From JABWBD01 sp040768665 (lineage in GTDB: Bacteria; Planctomycetota; Planctomycetia; Pirellulales; Thermoguttaceae): 64,000 bases of DNA. Position numbers and translations under genes: made by a program. Positions within the stretch are counted from its first letter, which is position 1, and the number at the start of each line of letters is the position of its first letter. The notes beneath the pieces are model-generated. The model was not told where the DNA came from. It worked only from the letters and a program-made list of their open reading frames with translations, and ran no database searches. The stretch lies in contig JAXGMN010000039.1 of the NCBI GenBank assembly GCA_040768665.1, forward strand, positions 65,271 to 129,270, in the 5' to 3' direction. Below are positions 7,961 through 17,200 of the stretch, in pieces.

Positions 7961-9196
7961 TCAATCCGGCAACAGGAGATCCGGCTCGGCCATCGATTGG
8001 TCCGACTTTGCCGCGGGGAGAACCACCAGCCTCTTGCCGTCCAGGCGGAATTGGCAGCCTGCCGGCACAAGAAGGCTGTTGAGGAGCTCTTCAAGCGTGA
8101 CATCGGCCACCGAAAGCGAGACCTGTTGATCGAGTGAGATCCCCGCCGCCTCAAGTGCCGCATCGTCGCGCCGCAAATCGAGTTCAAGCCGGCCGGCCAG
8201 TTCTTCGAGCAGCCGGCCAAGCGTCCCCTTGGCTTCGCGGATCGTGTAACGTGTTTCTCCTGCCCGGGCCGAGGTACTCCTCTCCGGATGTGTCGACGTC
8301 ATGGACTCCTCGATTCGCCGATGATCGGCCAATAGCCCCCGGACGAAGATCTTTTCGCCCACAACCTTGAACTGGGCCGCCGGTGCGAACTCGCGCCACT
8401 GCCGAGCGGTCTTTTCTACTTCGCGACCACCGGGATAGGTTCGCACCAGGGCCACGTCGGGGGGCATCGGCACAAGGCTTACTTTCCGACCGCTCGAGTC
8501 GATATTGCAGGTAAGATCATACTGGCCGACAACCAGGCCCAACCGATCTACCAGGGAAAGGGGCGGCAGATCGGCAGCCGCCCAAAGATCATGGGGTACT
8601 TGCTGCAAACCGGAGAGTTCCAGACCGCCCTCTTCGGCAATCTCCTGCAACAACTGCCGAGGTTCGGCGAAGTCTTGCCAAGAGATCGAAGCAGTCCGAA
8701 GCCAAGGGCGGCGCGCGGCAGCAGACAGTTTGCGGATTCCGTCGCGCTGCAGTTCCAGGATGGTCTCCAATCGCGGCCCCTCTTTCGGCGGCCCGAAGTA
8801 AAGCACCGGGCCAATCCAGCCGGTCGAGAGCCCTCGCTCCTCCGCCACGAGGTGAAAGATCTCTCTCAGTGGCGTGCGTTCCGGCGAGAGGGTCAGCGGT
8901 TGCCCGGGATCGATTCGGCGATCGATCAACACCGCCACCCGATTGGCACGAGCGAGCGTCTGGACGGCAGGCCGCAGCGGAGCGTCTCGCCAGTGCAGCA
9001 CCGGCACGGTTTGCTGCAGTTGTCGCTCCAGGTCCCGGCCGGTCAACCAGTTCGGCGCAGGGCCTTGCGCCGCGACGACGTTTACCGCCGCCAGCGCCCA
9101 CACAACCGGTGCGCATACCCTGTCCGCGACCCGATCGCCGGCGCGGCTAACCCGAAGCAGCCTACTCAGTCCGACCCAATCGGTCATTCGCCGCAC
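7961..9196 (-). CDS. Exported STN/secretin-N-like domain protein of unknown function
   Basis: A 411-residue protein with an arginine-rich N-terminus and a hydrophobic stretch (APVVWALAAVNVVAA, about 28-43), fitting an exported protein. It has repeated short alpha/beta units like the secretin and TonB short N-terminal (STN) domain: around residues 60-115 (LRPAVQTLARANRVAVLID...LREIFHLVAEERGLS) and near the C-terminus (VSLSVADVTLEELLNSLL...CQFRLDGKRLVV). No outer-membrane secretin barrel follows, so it is not a secretin itself. It precedes the PPDK regulatory gene by a short gap, and the two are probably co-transcribed. I know no functional link between them. The domain assignment is from pattern only. 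Confidence 0.65.
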   Translation of the reverse strand: MRRMTDWVGLSRLLRVSRAGDRVADRVCAPVVWALAAVNVVAAQGPAPNWLTGRDLERQLQQTVPVLHWRDAPLRPAVQTLARANRVAVLIDRRIDPGQPLTLSPERTPLREIFHLVAEERGLSTGWIGPVLYFGPPKEGPRLETILELQRDGIRKLSAAARRPWLRTASISWQDFAEPRQLLQEIAEEGGLELSGLQQVPHDLWAAADLPPLSLVDRLGLVVGQYDLTCNIDSSGRKVSLVPMPPDVALVRTYPGGREVEKTARQWREFAPAAQFKVVGEKIFVRGLLADHRRIEESMTSTHPERSTSARAGETRYTIREAKGTLGRLLEELAGRLELDLRRDDAALEAAGISLDQQVSLSVADVTLEELLNSLLVPAGCQFRLDGKRLVVLPAAKSDQSMAEPDLLLPD

Positions 9197-9226
9197 ACCC
9201 TCCGAATAAACGTTTACGGAGCGGTC

Positions 9227-9375
9227 GGGGACTGCCCCCCTCTCTTCCGCCGTGAACGGTTACCCCTCCGCCTGGCCTGATGAAACAAGGGGATAGGCCC
9301 CCAGGTAATCGTGGGTGAATAAGACCGCACATACAAAGTCTTGCGGAGCCCGCCCCTCTTTTCCCCACCTTCCGC
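9227..9375. repeat. Partial family A repeat plus a second hairpin-type repeat
   Basis: 9227-9263 is a half copy of family A in inverse orientation (GGGGACTGCCCCCC followed by CGTGAACGGTTAC). The next 100 bp contain TACAAAGTCTTGCGGAGC, which recurs with few changes near 45,455 (TACAGAGTCTTGCGGAGC), so a second repeat type is nested here. No gene is supported in 9197-9689. The short open frame at 9379-9693 has no ribosome site or recognisable features. Confidence 0.6.
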
Positions 9376-9481
9376 GTCATGCAACATCTACCTATTACTA
9401 TTTTCCGTCAGTCGGCAAAGCGAAAGAAGGCAAAAACCCAACAGAGGGGAAGATTTTCGCTGGTGCGCCACGCCGGGGCGA

Positions 9482-9521
9482 TTAGAATCGGAGTTGTCCG
9501 TATAGAATCGGAGTTATCCGA
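9482..9521. repeat. Short direct repeat upstream of HEAT/TPR gene
   Basis: Two adjacent copies of TAGAATCGGAGTTRTCCG, about 19 bp apart, lie some 170 bp before the GTG start at 9690. They could be an operator or simply a local duplication. Confidence 0.4.
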
Positions 9522-9689
9522 GGCGACGAGCACTTCGGCGGACTGCCCGTGCGCGACCGGCCCATGGAAGCATAGGGCGCCACGGCGTTCGGTCGATGAG
9601 CAGCCGGGCCGGTATCGCCAAGGCCACTCGGCCGACCCGCCGGTTCGACGGAACACCCTTATCTCAACTTTCCGTCAGGAGTTTGTGCG

Positions 9690-10352
9690 GTGAGCACTCG
9701 TTCATCCCGCATTCCGCGCCTGCTGGTTTTTTACCAGAAATACCTTGAGGACCAGAGCTCCGCCGATTTCGTCAGCCATGTTTCTCGTGCGTATACCCAG
9801 GGTACGTTGCAGCGGTTGGCGAGCCATCCCGATCGTCCCATCCGCCGTGCGGCGGTGTTGGCGCTGGGTTTCCTAGGCGACTACGAGGCCAATTCCGCGA
9901 TGGGCCGCGCACTGAACGACGAAGACCGTACCGTGCGGATGCTGGCCGAAAACGGCATCCGCAGCATCTGGGCCCGCGCCGGCAACGAGCGACAGCGGCA
10001 ACAACTCGGGGTGATCATTCGGCTGAACGCCGCTCAGCACTACGAAGCGGCTCGAAGCAAGGCAAACAAACTGATCGAAGACGCCCCCAGCTTCGCCGAA
10101 GCCTGGAACCAGCGCGCCGTGGCCGAGTTCGCTTCCGGACTCTACACGGAGTCCATTCGCGACTGTCACGAGGCTCTGGAAATCAACCCTTACCACTTCG
10201 CCGCGGCTGCCGGGATGGGGCAATGCTACCTGCAACTGGGCAATCCGGTTTCCGCATTGGAGTGCTTTCGCCGTGCACTGCGCTTGAATCCCGACCTGGA
10301 GGGCGTCCGGGTACAGGTGGCAAGGCTTGTGCGGATGAACGAGGGCAAGTAG
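9690..10352 (+). CDS. HEAT-repeat and TPR protein
   Basis: A 220-residue soluble protein. The first half (about 25-105) has a HEAT-like pair (RRAAVLALGFLGDYEANSAM, RTVRMLAENGIRSIWARAG). The second half (about 115-215) has three TPR units (AWNQRAVAEFASGLYTESIRDCHEALEINP, AAAGMGQCYLQLGNPVSALECFRRALRLNP when read across the unit boundaries). GTG 9690 is preceded by AGGAG at good spacing. Such proteins are scaffolds; the partner is unknown. No signal peptide is visible, so it is likely cytoplasmic. It is convergent with the thioredoxin-like gene, with a hairpin between them. Confidence 0.8.
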   Translation: MSTRSSRIPRLLVFYQKYLEDQSSADFVSHVSRAYTQGTLQRLASHPDRPIRRAAVLALGFLGDYEANSAMGRALNDEDRTVRMLAENGIRSIWARAGNERQRQQLGVIIRLNAAQHYEAARSKANKLIEDAPSFAEAWNQRAVAEFASGLYTESIRDCHEALEINPYHFAAAAGMGQCYLQLGNPVSALECFRRALRLNPDLEGVRVQVARLVRMNEGK

Positions 10353-10380
10353 GATCAGCCAACGACGCCATAAGCGAAGC

Positions 10381-10407
10381 AGCCCGGCTGCCGGTAGCGG
10401 CCGGGCT
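10381..10407. terminator. Hairpin between convergent genes
   Basis: Perfect stem AGCCCGGC/GCCGGGCT apart from the loop, located between two convergent stop codons (10352 and 10434). The downstream tract is only weakly T-rich, so it may be a bidirectional or Rho-assisted terminator. Confidence 0.55.
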
Positions 10408-10433
10408 GTCCGTTTGATGTTTTCACATGCTTC

Positions 10434-11870
10434 TCAATACCGGTTCGCCGAATGGCCGTTCGCCATGTCCGAGTTCCTGGCGCCGGAGGTAGCCGTCTGC
10501 TGGACCGCCTGCAGGTACCGATACGGATCGGCGCTAAAACGCGAGTAGGATTCTTCGTTGGAGAAAAGATAAACCCGGCCGTCAAACCAGGCGCCGTGCT
10601 CGCGGTGTCCCGCGATATCTTGGCCGCGTTCCACTGCAAGTACAATATCGCTGCCGGAGTAGGCCGGGGCGTAGCGGGCGGGATCCGCGTAGAACCGGCT
10701 CTGTTCTTCCGGACCGGCGAACAGATACGTGCGGCCCTCGTGGATCAAACCCCAACGCGGACTTCCCTTGACCCATCGCTCTTTTTCCGAGAGCTGGACC
10801 GGGCAGTATCCATCCAGGGCAAGGGGCGGATTGCCGGCAGCAACCTGCGGGGGCGCCTGCGATCCGGCCGGACCCGACACAGACGGCTGCACGGAGTTCT
10901 CTTGCCGCTGGGGCCCGGCCTGGGCAACTGCAGTTGGCGCAGACGACGGCGAAGCGCTGCCGCGAGCTAGCCCCGCAGCCGCCGATCCAGGTTGTCCGGC
11001 CAGCGGCGGCCATCCAAACGTCTGCTGGGTTGACGGCGCGGTCGGTTGCTGGCCCGTAAACGGCGGCACGGCCGCGTCGAACTGCCGGGTTTCCAACCCG
11101 CCGACCGCGAATCCAGGACTCCCTGCGCCGGATGTCGGGCCCGTGCGGAGATCCGGCTGTGGGAGAGAATTTGGCGACATTCCGATCTGACCGGCTCGCG
11201 ATTGCGTATAGGTGCTTGAAGAGGAAGCATTGCCATGAAGTTGGGACTGCGATGTGCCGGGAATGGCCGCTTGCACTGCGTAGGAAGGCGAAACCGGCGC
11301 CGGTTGTGCGGTCCCGGCTAAGCCGCCTTGGGCGCCTGCGTGTGGATGATTGGGATAGCCGCCCGGCAACGCCGATGCCTGAGTCGGCCAGGTCTGCATC
11401 GCTGTTTTAGAACCGGCGGCGAGCGGTCCTGTAGGTTCCGAAAGGCTGTTTTGCCGATTGCTCGTGGCAATGCGGCTAAGTATCGCAGCGTACTTTTCCG
11501 CCCCCAGCGATCCGACGCTCTTCTCAACGAGCTGGCCTTGGGGAGTGATGACTACATCGGTAGGCAGGGCGCTTACGCCGTACTGCCGGGCAGTCGCGGG
11601 GAAGTGGTCGGCATTGAGTTTGACGGCGACATAACTGCGTTCGACGGCGGCGGCGACATCCGCTCGCGGGAAAACATCGCGTTCCATTCGTCGACATGGC
11701 TCGCACGATGGCGACCAGAAGTGAAGCAGCACCAGCCGATTCGTCTGGCCGGCGACCCGTTTGGCCGCATCCAATGTCGGCTGCCACTGGATGGATTGCT
11801 GGCCGCAGGCCACGGAAGTGAGGAAGCAGCATATTGCTGTCGTGCACAACAACCTGGTTTTCGCCCACAT
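10434..11870 (-). CDS. Secreted thioredoxin-fold protein with two C-terminal YHS-like domains
   Basis: ATG 11870 begins a signal peptide (MWAKTRLLCTTAICCFLTS, cleavage near CGQQ) and is preceded by a GGGGG ribosome site, so the longer open frame to 12047 is not needed. Residues about 25-135 form a thioredoxin-like domain with the redox motif SCEPCRRM and the cis-Pro region VSALPTDVVI. A 200-residue Pro/Ser/Gln-rich linker follows. The C-terminal 110 residues contain two copies of a YHS-like unit (GYCPVQL...GRTYLFAGPEEQSRFYADPARYAP and the related GRVYLFSNEESYSRFSADPYRYL). YHS domains are associated with metal-linked proteins. The protein may therefore act in periplasmic disulphide or metal handling, but this is inference. 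Confidence 0.75.
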   Translation of the reverse strand: MWAKTRLLCTTAICCFLTSVACGQQSIQWQPTLDAAKRVAGQTNRLVLLHFWSPSCEPCRRMERDVFPRADVAAAVERSYVAVKLNADHFPATARQYGVSALPTDVVITPQGQLVEKSVGSLGAEKYAAILSRIATSNRQNSLSEPTGPLAAGSKTAMQTWPTQASALPGGYPNHPHAGAQGGLAGTAQPAPVSPSYAVQAAIPGTSQSQLHGNASSSSTYTQSRAGQIGMSPNSLPQPDLRTGPTSGAGSPGFAVGGLETRQFDAAVPPFTGQQPTAPSTQQTFGWPPLAGQPGSAAAGLARGSASPSSAPTAVAQAGPQRQENSVQPSVSGPAGSQAPPQVAAGNPPLALDGYCPVQLSEKERWVKGSPRWGLIHEGRTYLFAGPEEQSRFYADPARYAPAYSGSDIVLAVERGQDIAGHREHGAWFDGRVYLFSNEESYSRFSADPYRYLQAVQQTATSGARNSDMANGHSANRY

Positions 11871-12629
11871 ATTGGAGCCCCCAATAGGCAGAGAAGAATC
11901 CCGAAGAGCGGAAGTAGGTACCGCTGCCCTTTCCTTATCGGAAAGGTCTCGGAACGAAATGGCGTGAAAATTAACGGGCGCCGCAAAATCGGACGATTTT
12001 TCCCCTGGGAGCGATCGAGCGCGTTTTTCCGGCTTGCCAAGTAGCATAGAATAGGGTATATGGGATCAGGAGAGGGAGAGGAGTCTTCAGTGAGTTGAGA
12101 GGCGGGGCCAGCGTTCGATCGGCCCCGAGCCGGGTGTCTGCCTGCTTTTTGAATCATCCGCAAAATCGGGAAGGAATCGTCGACCTCAAGCTTGACACGG
12201 GTCACGATAAGGTTATCATGGCCATAGTTGAGTTCTGCCTAGCAGGCAGCCGCCTTGGCCCATGATCTTGAATCTCAGGGCCGCGTTCCCCTCTTGGGAA
12301 GTATTGGCGGGGGGGGTTGAGGGCATCTCGGCCCAAGTGTTCTGCTGTTGGCGACGGTCCGTCAACGCTGCCGGCCGGCCGACTGTGGTCGTCTGGTACG
12401 ATAAATGCGAGCAAACGCTATATCGGTCGTTAGTGGAAATCTCTTTGGGCGCGAGCCTGCAACCGACCTGCTAGATAGTTGATTGCGATTTTCGTCGCAA
12501 GACGGGAATTGGCTTCTGGACAAGAGCATTCGGCGAGGTCGCCGGAGGTCCATCCGTGGTCTCTTGGAGCGATCCCGAGCGGGGCGTTAAGAACGCGTTC
12601 TCAGCGATCGGGACCCTTTTAGGTGGAGT
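11871..12629. other. Long intergenic region upstream of rho
   Basis: About 760 bp lie between the divergent thioredoxin-like gene and rho. The stretch includes several short open frames on both strands with no ribosome site or domain features. It should contain both promoters and perhaps a long rho leader, since rho is often autoregulated in its leader; no specific element was identified. Confidence 0.4.
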
Positions 12630-13904
12630 ATGGCAAAGAAGAAGAAAAGCCGCTCGCGGGGGCGTGGTGGTTCGTACGGAGGCGGGCAGCGAGGCCGTTC
12701 CAGGCCGTACCATGAGCATCGTCCTTCCGGGAACGGACGCGATTACGAGCCGGCTGCCGAGAACGGCGGTGAGGCCGGGCCTGTGACGCCAGGCAGCGGA
12801 GTCCTGGAGATGCATCCTAACGGCTACGGCTTTCTCCGCGACCCAACCGCAAACTACCTGCGGCAACTGAGCGATCCGTTCGTTCCGGGAAGCATGATCG
12901 AGAAGTTCTCCCTCCGGGAGGGCGTATTGATCAACGGAATGGTGCAGCCCGGCCGGAAGCAACAGGGGCCGCGCGTCAAAGAGATCCTCGACGTGGACGG
13001 GATGCCGCCCGAGCAGTACCGCGAAGTGAAGACGTTCGACGAGCTCACGCCGATCAATCCGGAATACTGGCTGAAGCTCGAGACCGGTTCGACGCCACTC
13101 ACCACCCGTGTGATGGATCTCCTCACTCCGCTAGGAAAAGGCCAGCGCGCTCTGATCGTCGCTCCGCCCCGGACCGGCAAGACGATCCTTTTGCAGCACA
13201 TCAGCCAGGCCATCTGCCAGAACTATCCCGACGTCAAGGTGATCATCCTGCTGATCGACGAGCGGCCCGAGGAAGTCACCGATTTCCGCCGCGCCGTCAA
13301 GGACGGCGAAGTGGTTGCCAGCAGCCTCGACCGCGACATTGAAAGCCATGTGCGTTTGTCGCAACTGGTGGTCGAACGTTGCCGCCGTCTGGCCGAAATG
13401 GGCAAAGACGTCTTCCTCCTCATGGACTCGATTACCCGCCTCGCTCGCGCTTTTAACAAGTGGGTCGGCAACACCGGCCGCACGATGAGCGGCGGGGTCG
13501 ATATCAAGGCCATGGACATTCCCAAGAAGCTCTTCGCCACGGCTCGGCTCTTTGAGGAAGGTGGCTCGCTGACCATCGTCGGCACCGCCCTGATCGATAC
13601 CGGCAGCCGGATGGACGAATTGATCTTCCAGGAATTCAAAGGCACCGGCAATATGGAGTTGGTACTGGACCGAAAGCTCGCAGACCGGCGAGTTTGGCCG
13701 GCGATCGACATCAGCCAGTCGGGTACCCGGCGCGAGGAGAAGCTTCTTTCACCGGAGACACTGCACGCGGTGACCATGCTCCGCCGGACTCTTTCCAGCA
13801 TGCACCCGGTGGATGCCATGGAGCAGCTCACTGCGAAGCTGGGTAAATTCAAGGCGAATCGTGATTTCATCGACCTGATCAGCGGCGCGCATGTCGTTGA
13901 CTAG
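12630..13904 (+). CDS. rho: Transcription termination factor Rho
   Basis: Rho is a hexameric RNA-dependent ATPase that ends transcription. The 424 residues start with a basic Lys/Arg/Gly-rich extension (about 1-40). An RNA-binding cold-shock-like domain follows (MHPNGYGFLRDP, about 60-130). The ATPase domain has Walker A APPRTGKT (about residue 175), the LIDERPEEVTDF segment, Walker B FLLMDSITRLARA, the R-loop region SGGVDIKAMDIPKKL and the arginine-finger region SGTRREEKLL. ATG 12630 follows AGGTGG at correct spacing. The length and all motifs are normal, apart from the basic N-terminal extension, which is common in high-GC phyla. It is followed by tandem hairpins. Confidence 0.98.
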   Translation: MAKKKKSRSRGRGGSYGGGQRGRSRPYHEHRPSGNGRDYEPAAENGGEAGPVTPGSGVLEMHPNGYGFLRDPTANYLRQLSDPFVPGSMIEKFSLREGVLINGMVQPGRKQQGPRVKEILDVDGMPPEQYREVKTFDELTPINPEYWLKLETGSTPLTTRVMDLLTPLGKGQRALIVAPPRTGKTILLQHISQAICQNYPDVKVIILLIDERPEEVTDFRRAVKDGEVVASSLDRDIESHVRLSQLVVERCRRLAEMGKDVFLLMDSITRLARAFNKWVGNTGRTMSGGVDIKAMDIPKKLFATARLFEEGGSLTIVGTALIDTGSRMDELIFQEFKGTGNMELVLDRKLADRRVWPAIDISQSGTRREEKLLSPETLHAVTMLRRTLSSMHPVDAMEQLTAKLGKFKANRDFIDLISGAHVVD

Positions 13905-13931
13905 CGTTCCGTCAAAGTTGGAGTGGCGGGT

Positions 13932-14024
13932 AGCGGAAGCCGTGAGACTTCTGGCCACGAATAGTGGAAGTCGTGAGACTTCTGGCCACGAATAGTGGAA
14001 GTCGTGAGACTTCTGGCCACGAGC
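13932..14024. repeat. Three tandem 31-bp hairpin repeats after rho
   Basis: Three consecutive 31-bp units; the first has two mismatches and the third diverges at its end. Each contains the small stem GAAGTC-GTGA-GACTTC with outer GTGG/CCAC. They start 28 bp after the rho stop codon and end about 100 bp before the tRNA. They could be processing or termination signals, or a small satellite. Confidence 0.8.
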
Positions 14025-14122
14025 TACACCCGTCACAGGAAGATTGCCAGAGCCCTGGCAGTATTTCACGAGCGAAACTACAATTGCGTTGCGAGAGCAC
14101 CTTTCTCGCGCACCGGCAATTC

Positions 14123-14205
14123 GGAGGGTAAGCGAATGGCTAGCGGCCACACTGGAAATGTGGTGCCCCTTTCTGGGGTTGCGGGTTCGAGTCCCGTGCC
14201 CTCCG
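14123..14205 (+). tRNA. tRNA-Ser (anticodon GGA)
   Basis: A class II tRNA can be folded: acceptor GGAGGGT pairs with GCCCTCC (one G-T at the base), anticodon stem CCACA/TGTGG around loop CTGGAAA with anticodon GGA, a long variable arm CCCC-TTTCT-GGGG, and T-arm GCGGG-TTCGAGT-CCCGT. Discriminator base is G, as usual for serine tRNAs. CCA is not encoded. Confidence 0.93.
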
Positions 14206-14272
14206 CTTAGGTCGGATGGCCTTGCAGATGAGCCGCTTAAGCGTTGCCGGCGCAGAGTGAAACGAAGCAGGA

Positions 14273-17200
14273 ATGGAGACAGCACCTGAGGCAAAACCGA
14301 TGCCCCGGGCACCGGTGCCTTCCCACTCCGCGCTCGACGACCTGGTCGCCGCTCTCACCGCGGTGGACCCTCGAGTCCGCCTGGTGCCACCGCGGATTCT
14401 CCGCCGCGTGATCCGACATCAGCAGGGCCTGCCGCGGCTCCGGGTCCAGCTTGCGCATGACAGCAGTTGCGTCGTCCGTCGCGAAGTCCTCCTGCAAGTC
14501 GTCGATGAGGTGGAACTCGATGAGCTCAGCGCCGGCATGCCGGAATACCTCATTCTCCTTCCTCAGCCGGAAGCCGAGGAGATTCTCACGGCCTCGCCGG
14601 CCAGCCTGCTGACCCGCTACTGGCGGCTGCTCTTTCATTGCCGAGTTCATCTTCACCTGGAGGAGCAACGCGCTTCCGGTGTCATCGCGCCAACCGCAAT
14701 CCGCGACCGGCTTGAGCGAATTGGCGTCATGCGATTCAAGGAAATCCGTGGTGTGCTTCTCCAGGAAGGCGTTCTCCACTACAATGCCGATCCGTGGACG
14801 ACATGCGTGGAGCTTGCCGCCACCTGGCTCGAACTGAAGTACTTCGAGCCCGGGCTGGTCCCGAGTTTTTTCCCTCAACTTGGTGGAGACCGTTCGCTCG
14901 ACACAATCCTGGCGGAAATGGTCGACGCGGACGGGCTCTATGTCGCGACCCGGCCGCGCGGTGCCGAGACGCCGGATTCGGCCGACAGCGCAGCCGCACC
15001 GGAGGCCGAACCCGCAGAACCTCAGCTTTCCCGGAGCAGTCGAAGGCGGTCTTTGCAGGTATTCCGGGATCTGTTCAGCCAGGCCGAAACAGCAGCCGCA
15101 TGCGGAAACCTGGTTCGTTCGTGCATCCTCTTGCAGAGAGCCAAACGGCGCGCGCCCGAAGGTTCACAGCATCGTCTGCGAAATGCCCTCCGTGGAAACA
15201 TTCATCGCCTGGTGCTCGCGCTGCAGGAAGTGCTGCACTTTTCGGACGCGGAGGCCGACTCCTGGCGCGAGTCGATCGCCGCGCTGGCCGCTCGAAGTGC
15301 CGCCGGCTTGTGGAGCCCCGAGACGAGACTGCTGTTCGATCTGCAGAAGATCTGCAACGATCGGCAGCGGCGGGTCTACGCGCTGGACGTCTGGCGGTGG
15401 CTCCGTTCGCTCGGGCGACGCCCCCTCAAGCGGCCGCTCCCGTGGTTGATGGAGGTTCTCGTCCTTCGGCATCTGCAGGCCGCCCTGCATCGGATCGCCG
15501 CCGTGCGGATTCCCGATTCCCATCGCCGCACGCTGCACACGATCTTGCACGAGGCTGCCGAAGAGACGGAGCAGCAACTGCGCGACCGCATTCGCCCCGT
15601 GATTGAGCAGGTTCTCGGCGACGCGGAGTTCGTTGCCGCCAACATCGTCGAACGGGTCGCGACCAGGAAGCTCGTCGAGGAACTGATCGACCGGATCGTG
15701 GATCGCGGGTTCCTTAATCTGGGCGACCTCCGCGATGCGGTGGCCCGCAACAACCTCAAGGCCCGCGACCTGTCGGGACCGAAAGAACTCGTCTTCGGCG
15801 ACCAGCTCCTCCGGGCCGACCGCCGGATGGCCACCGCGCTGGACGGGGTCTATCGGCCGGGCGAATCGTATATGCGAGCCATCCAGCGGATCAGTTCGCT
15901 GGCTTTCGGCACGTGGACCGGCCGGTTGCTGATGCGCTACCTGGTGCTCCCGTTTGGAGGTGCATACGTCATTGAAGCCGGCGTGCAACACCTGATTACG
16001 GCGGTGACCGGCCAGGAACCCGTTGTCGAGCACTCGACGATGGTCCTGCCGTTGGGCCTGTTTCTCCTTCTGGTCATCAACGCCGAGGTCGTCCGCCAGG
16101 GTCTGGTGCACCTCTCTCACACGGTAGCAAAGACCGCCCGCTATCTGGTCACCGAGTTGCCCCGGCAGATCATGGAATGGGACGCGGTCCAGCGGGTGCT
16201 GCGGTCGCGGGTCTTCCGAGGGTTGGTGCGGTTCGGAGCCAAACCCGCCGCGTTCACGACGCTGATCTACTGGCTCATGCCGCGACTGTCCGTCGACTGG
16301 CAAAGCAACCCCCTGCCGGTTATCTCGACCTTCGTCGGAGCCAATCTGTTGCTGAATTCCCGGCTGGGCCGCGACCTGGAAGAGGTCACCACCGACTGGA
16401 TCGGCCGTACCTGGCATTGGCTCGGCGCGCAGGTGATTGCGCGGTTGTTCTGGCTCGTCATGGACGTCTTCCGCGGTGCGTTGGAAATCACCGAGCGGGT
16501 CCTGTACAGCGTCGACGAGTGGCTGCGGTTCCGCTCGGGCGAGAGCCAGTTTTCTCTCTGGAGCAAGGCCGTTCTGGGAGTTTTCTGGTTTGCCATCGCC
16601 TACGTCGCCCGCTTCTGCATCAACCTGCTCATCGAGCCGCAGGTCAACCCGATCAAACACTTCCCGGTTGTGACGGTATCGCACAAGGTGCTTCTGCCGC
16701 TCATTCCGGCCCTGGTCGGGGTGCTCGAACTGGCCATGGAAAAGGGCCTGGCGATCACGATCGCTACGGCGGTGATCACGGCGATCCCGGGAATTTTCGG
16801 TTTCCTCGCGTGGGAATTGCGGGAGAACTGGCGCCTCTATGCGGCGAATCGCCCCGCCACGCTCCGCCCGGTCACCGTCGGAAAGCATGGCGAGACCGTC
16901 CGCCGGCTCCTGGTTTGGGGCCTTCACTCGGGTACGATCCCCAAGCGATACGCCAAGCTCCGCAGATCGCTCCGCGACGCCGGTTCCAAGAGGCGGCGAC
17001 AGGTCCGCAAGCACCAGCGCGTCTTGCGCCAGACGGAGGTCGACGTCCGCCGCTACGTCGAACGGGAACTGGTTTGGCTGCTTAACGAGGCCGACTGCTA
17101 CCGCGTGCGGCCGATCCGCACGGGCGGCGTCCAGTTGGCGCCCAATCGAATTCGGGCGGAGCTTCTGGACGAAGTCAGCGGTGAGAGGATCCTCGCCGTT

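Noticed and set aside
9379..9693. Possible 104-residue protein upstream of the HEAT/TPR gene
   Set aside because: Basic, low-complexity sequence, no ribosome site; overlaps the start of the real gene.
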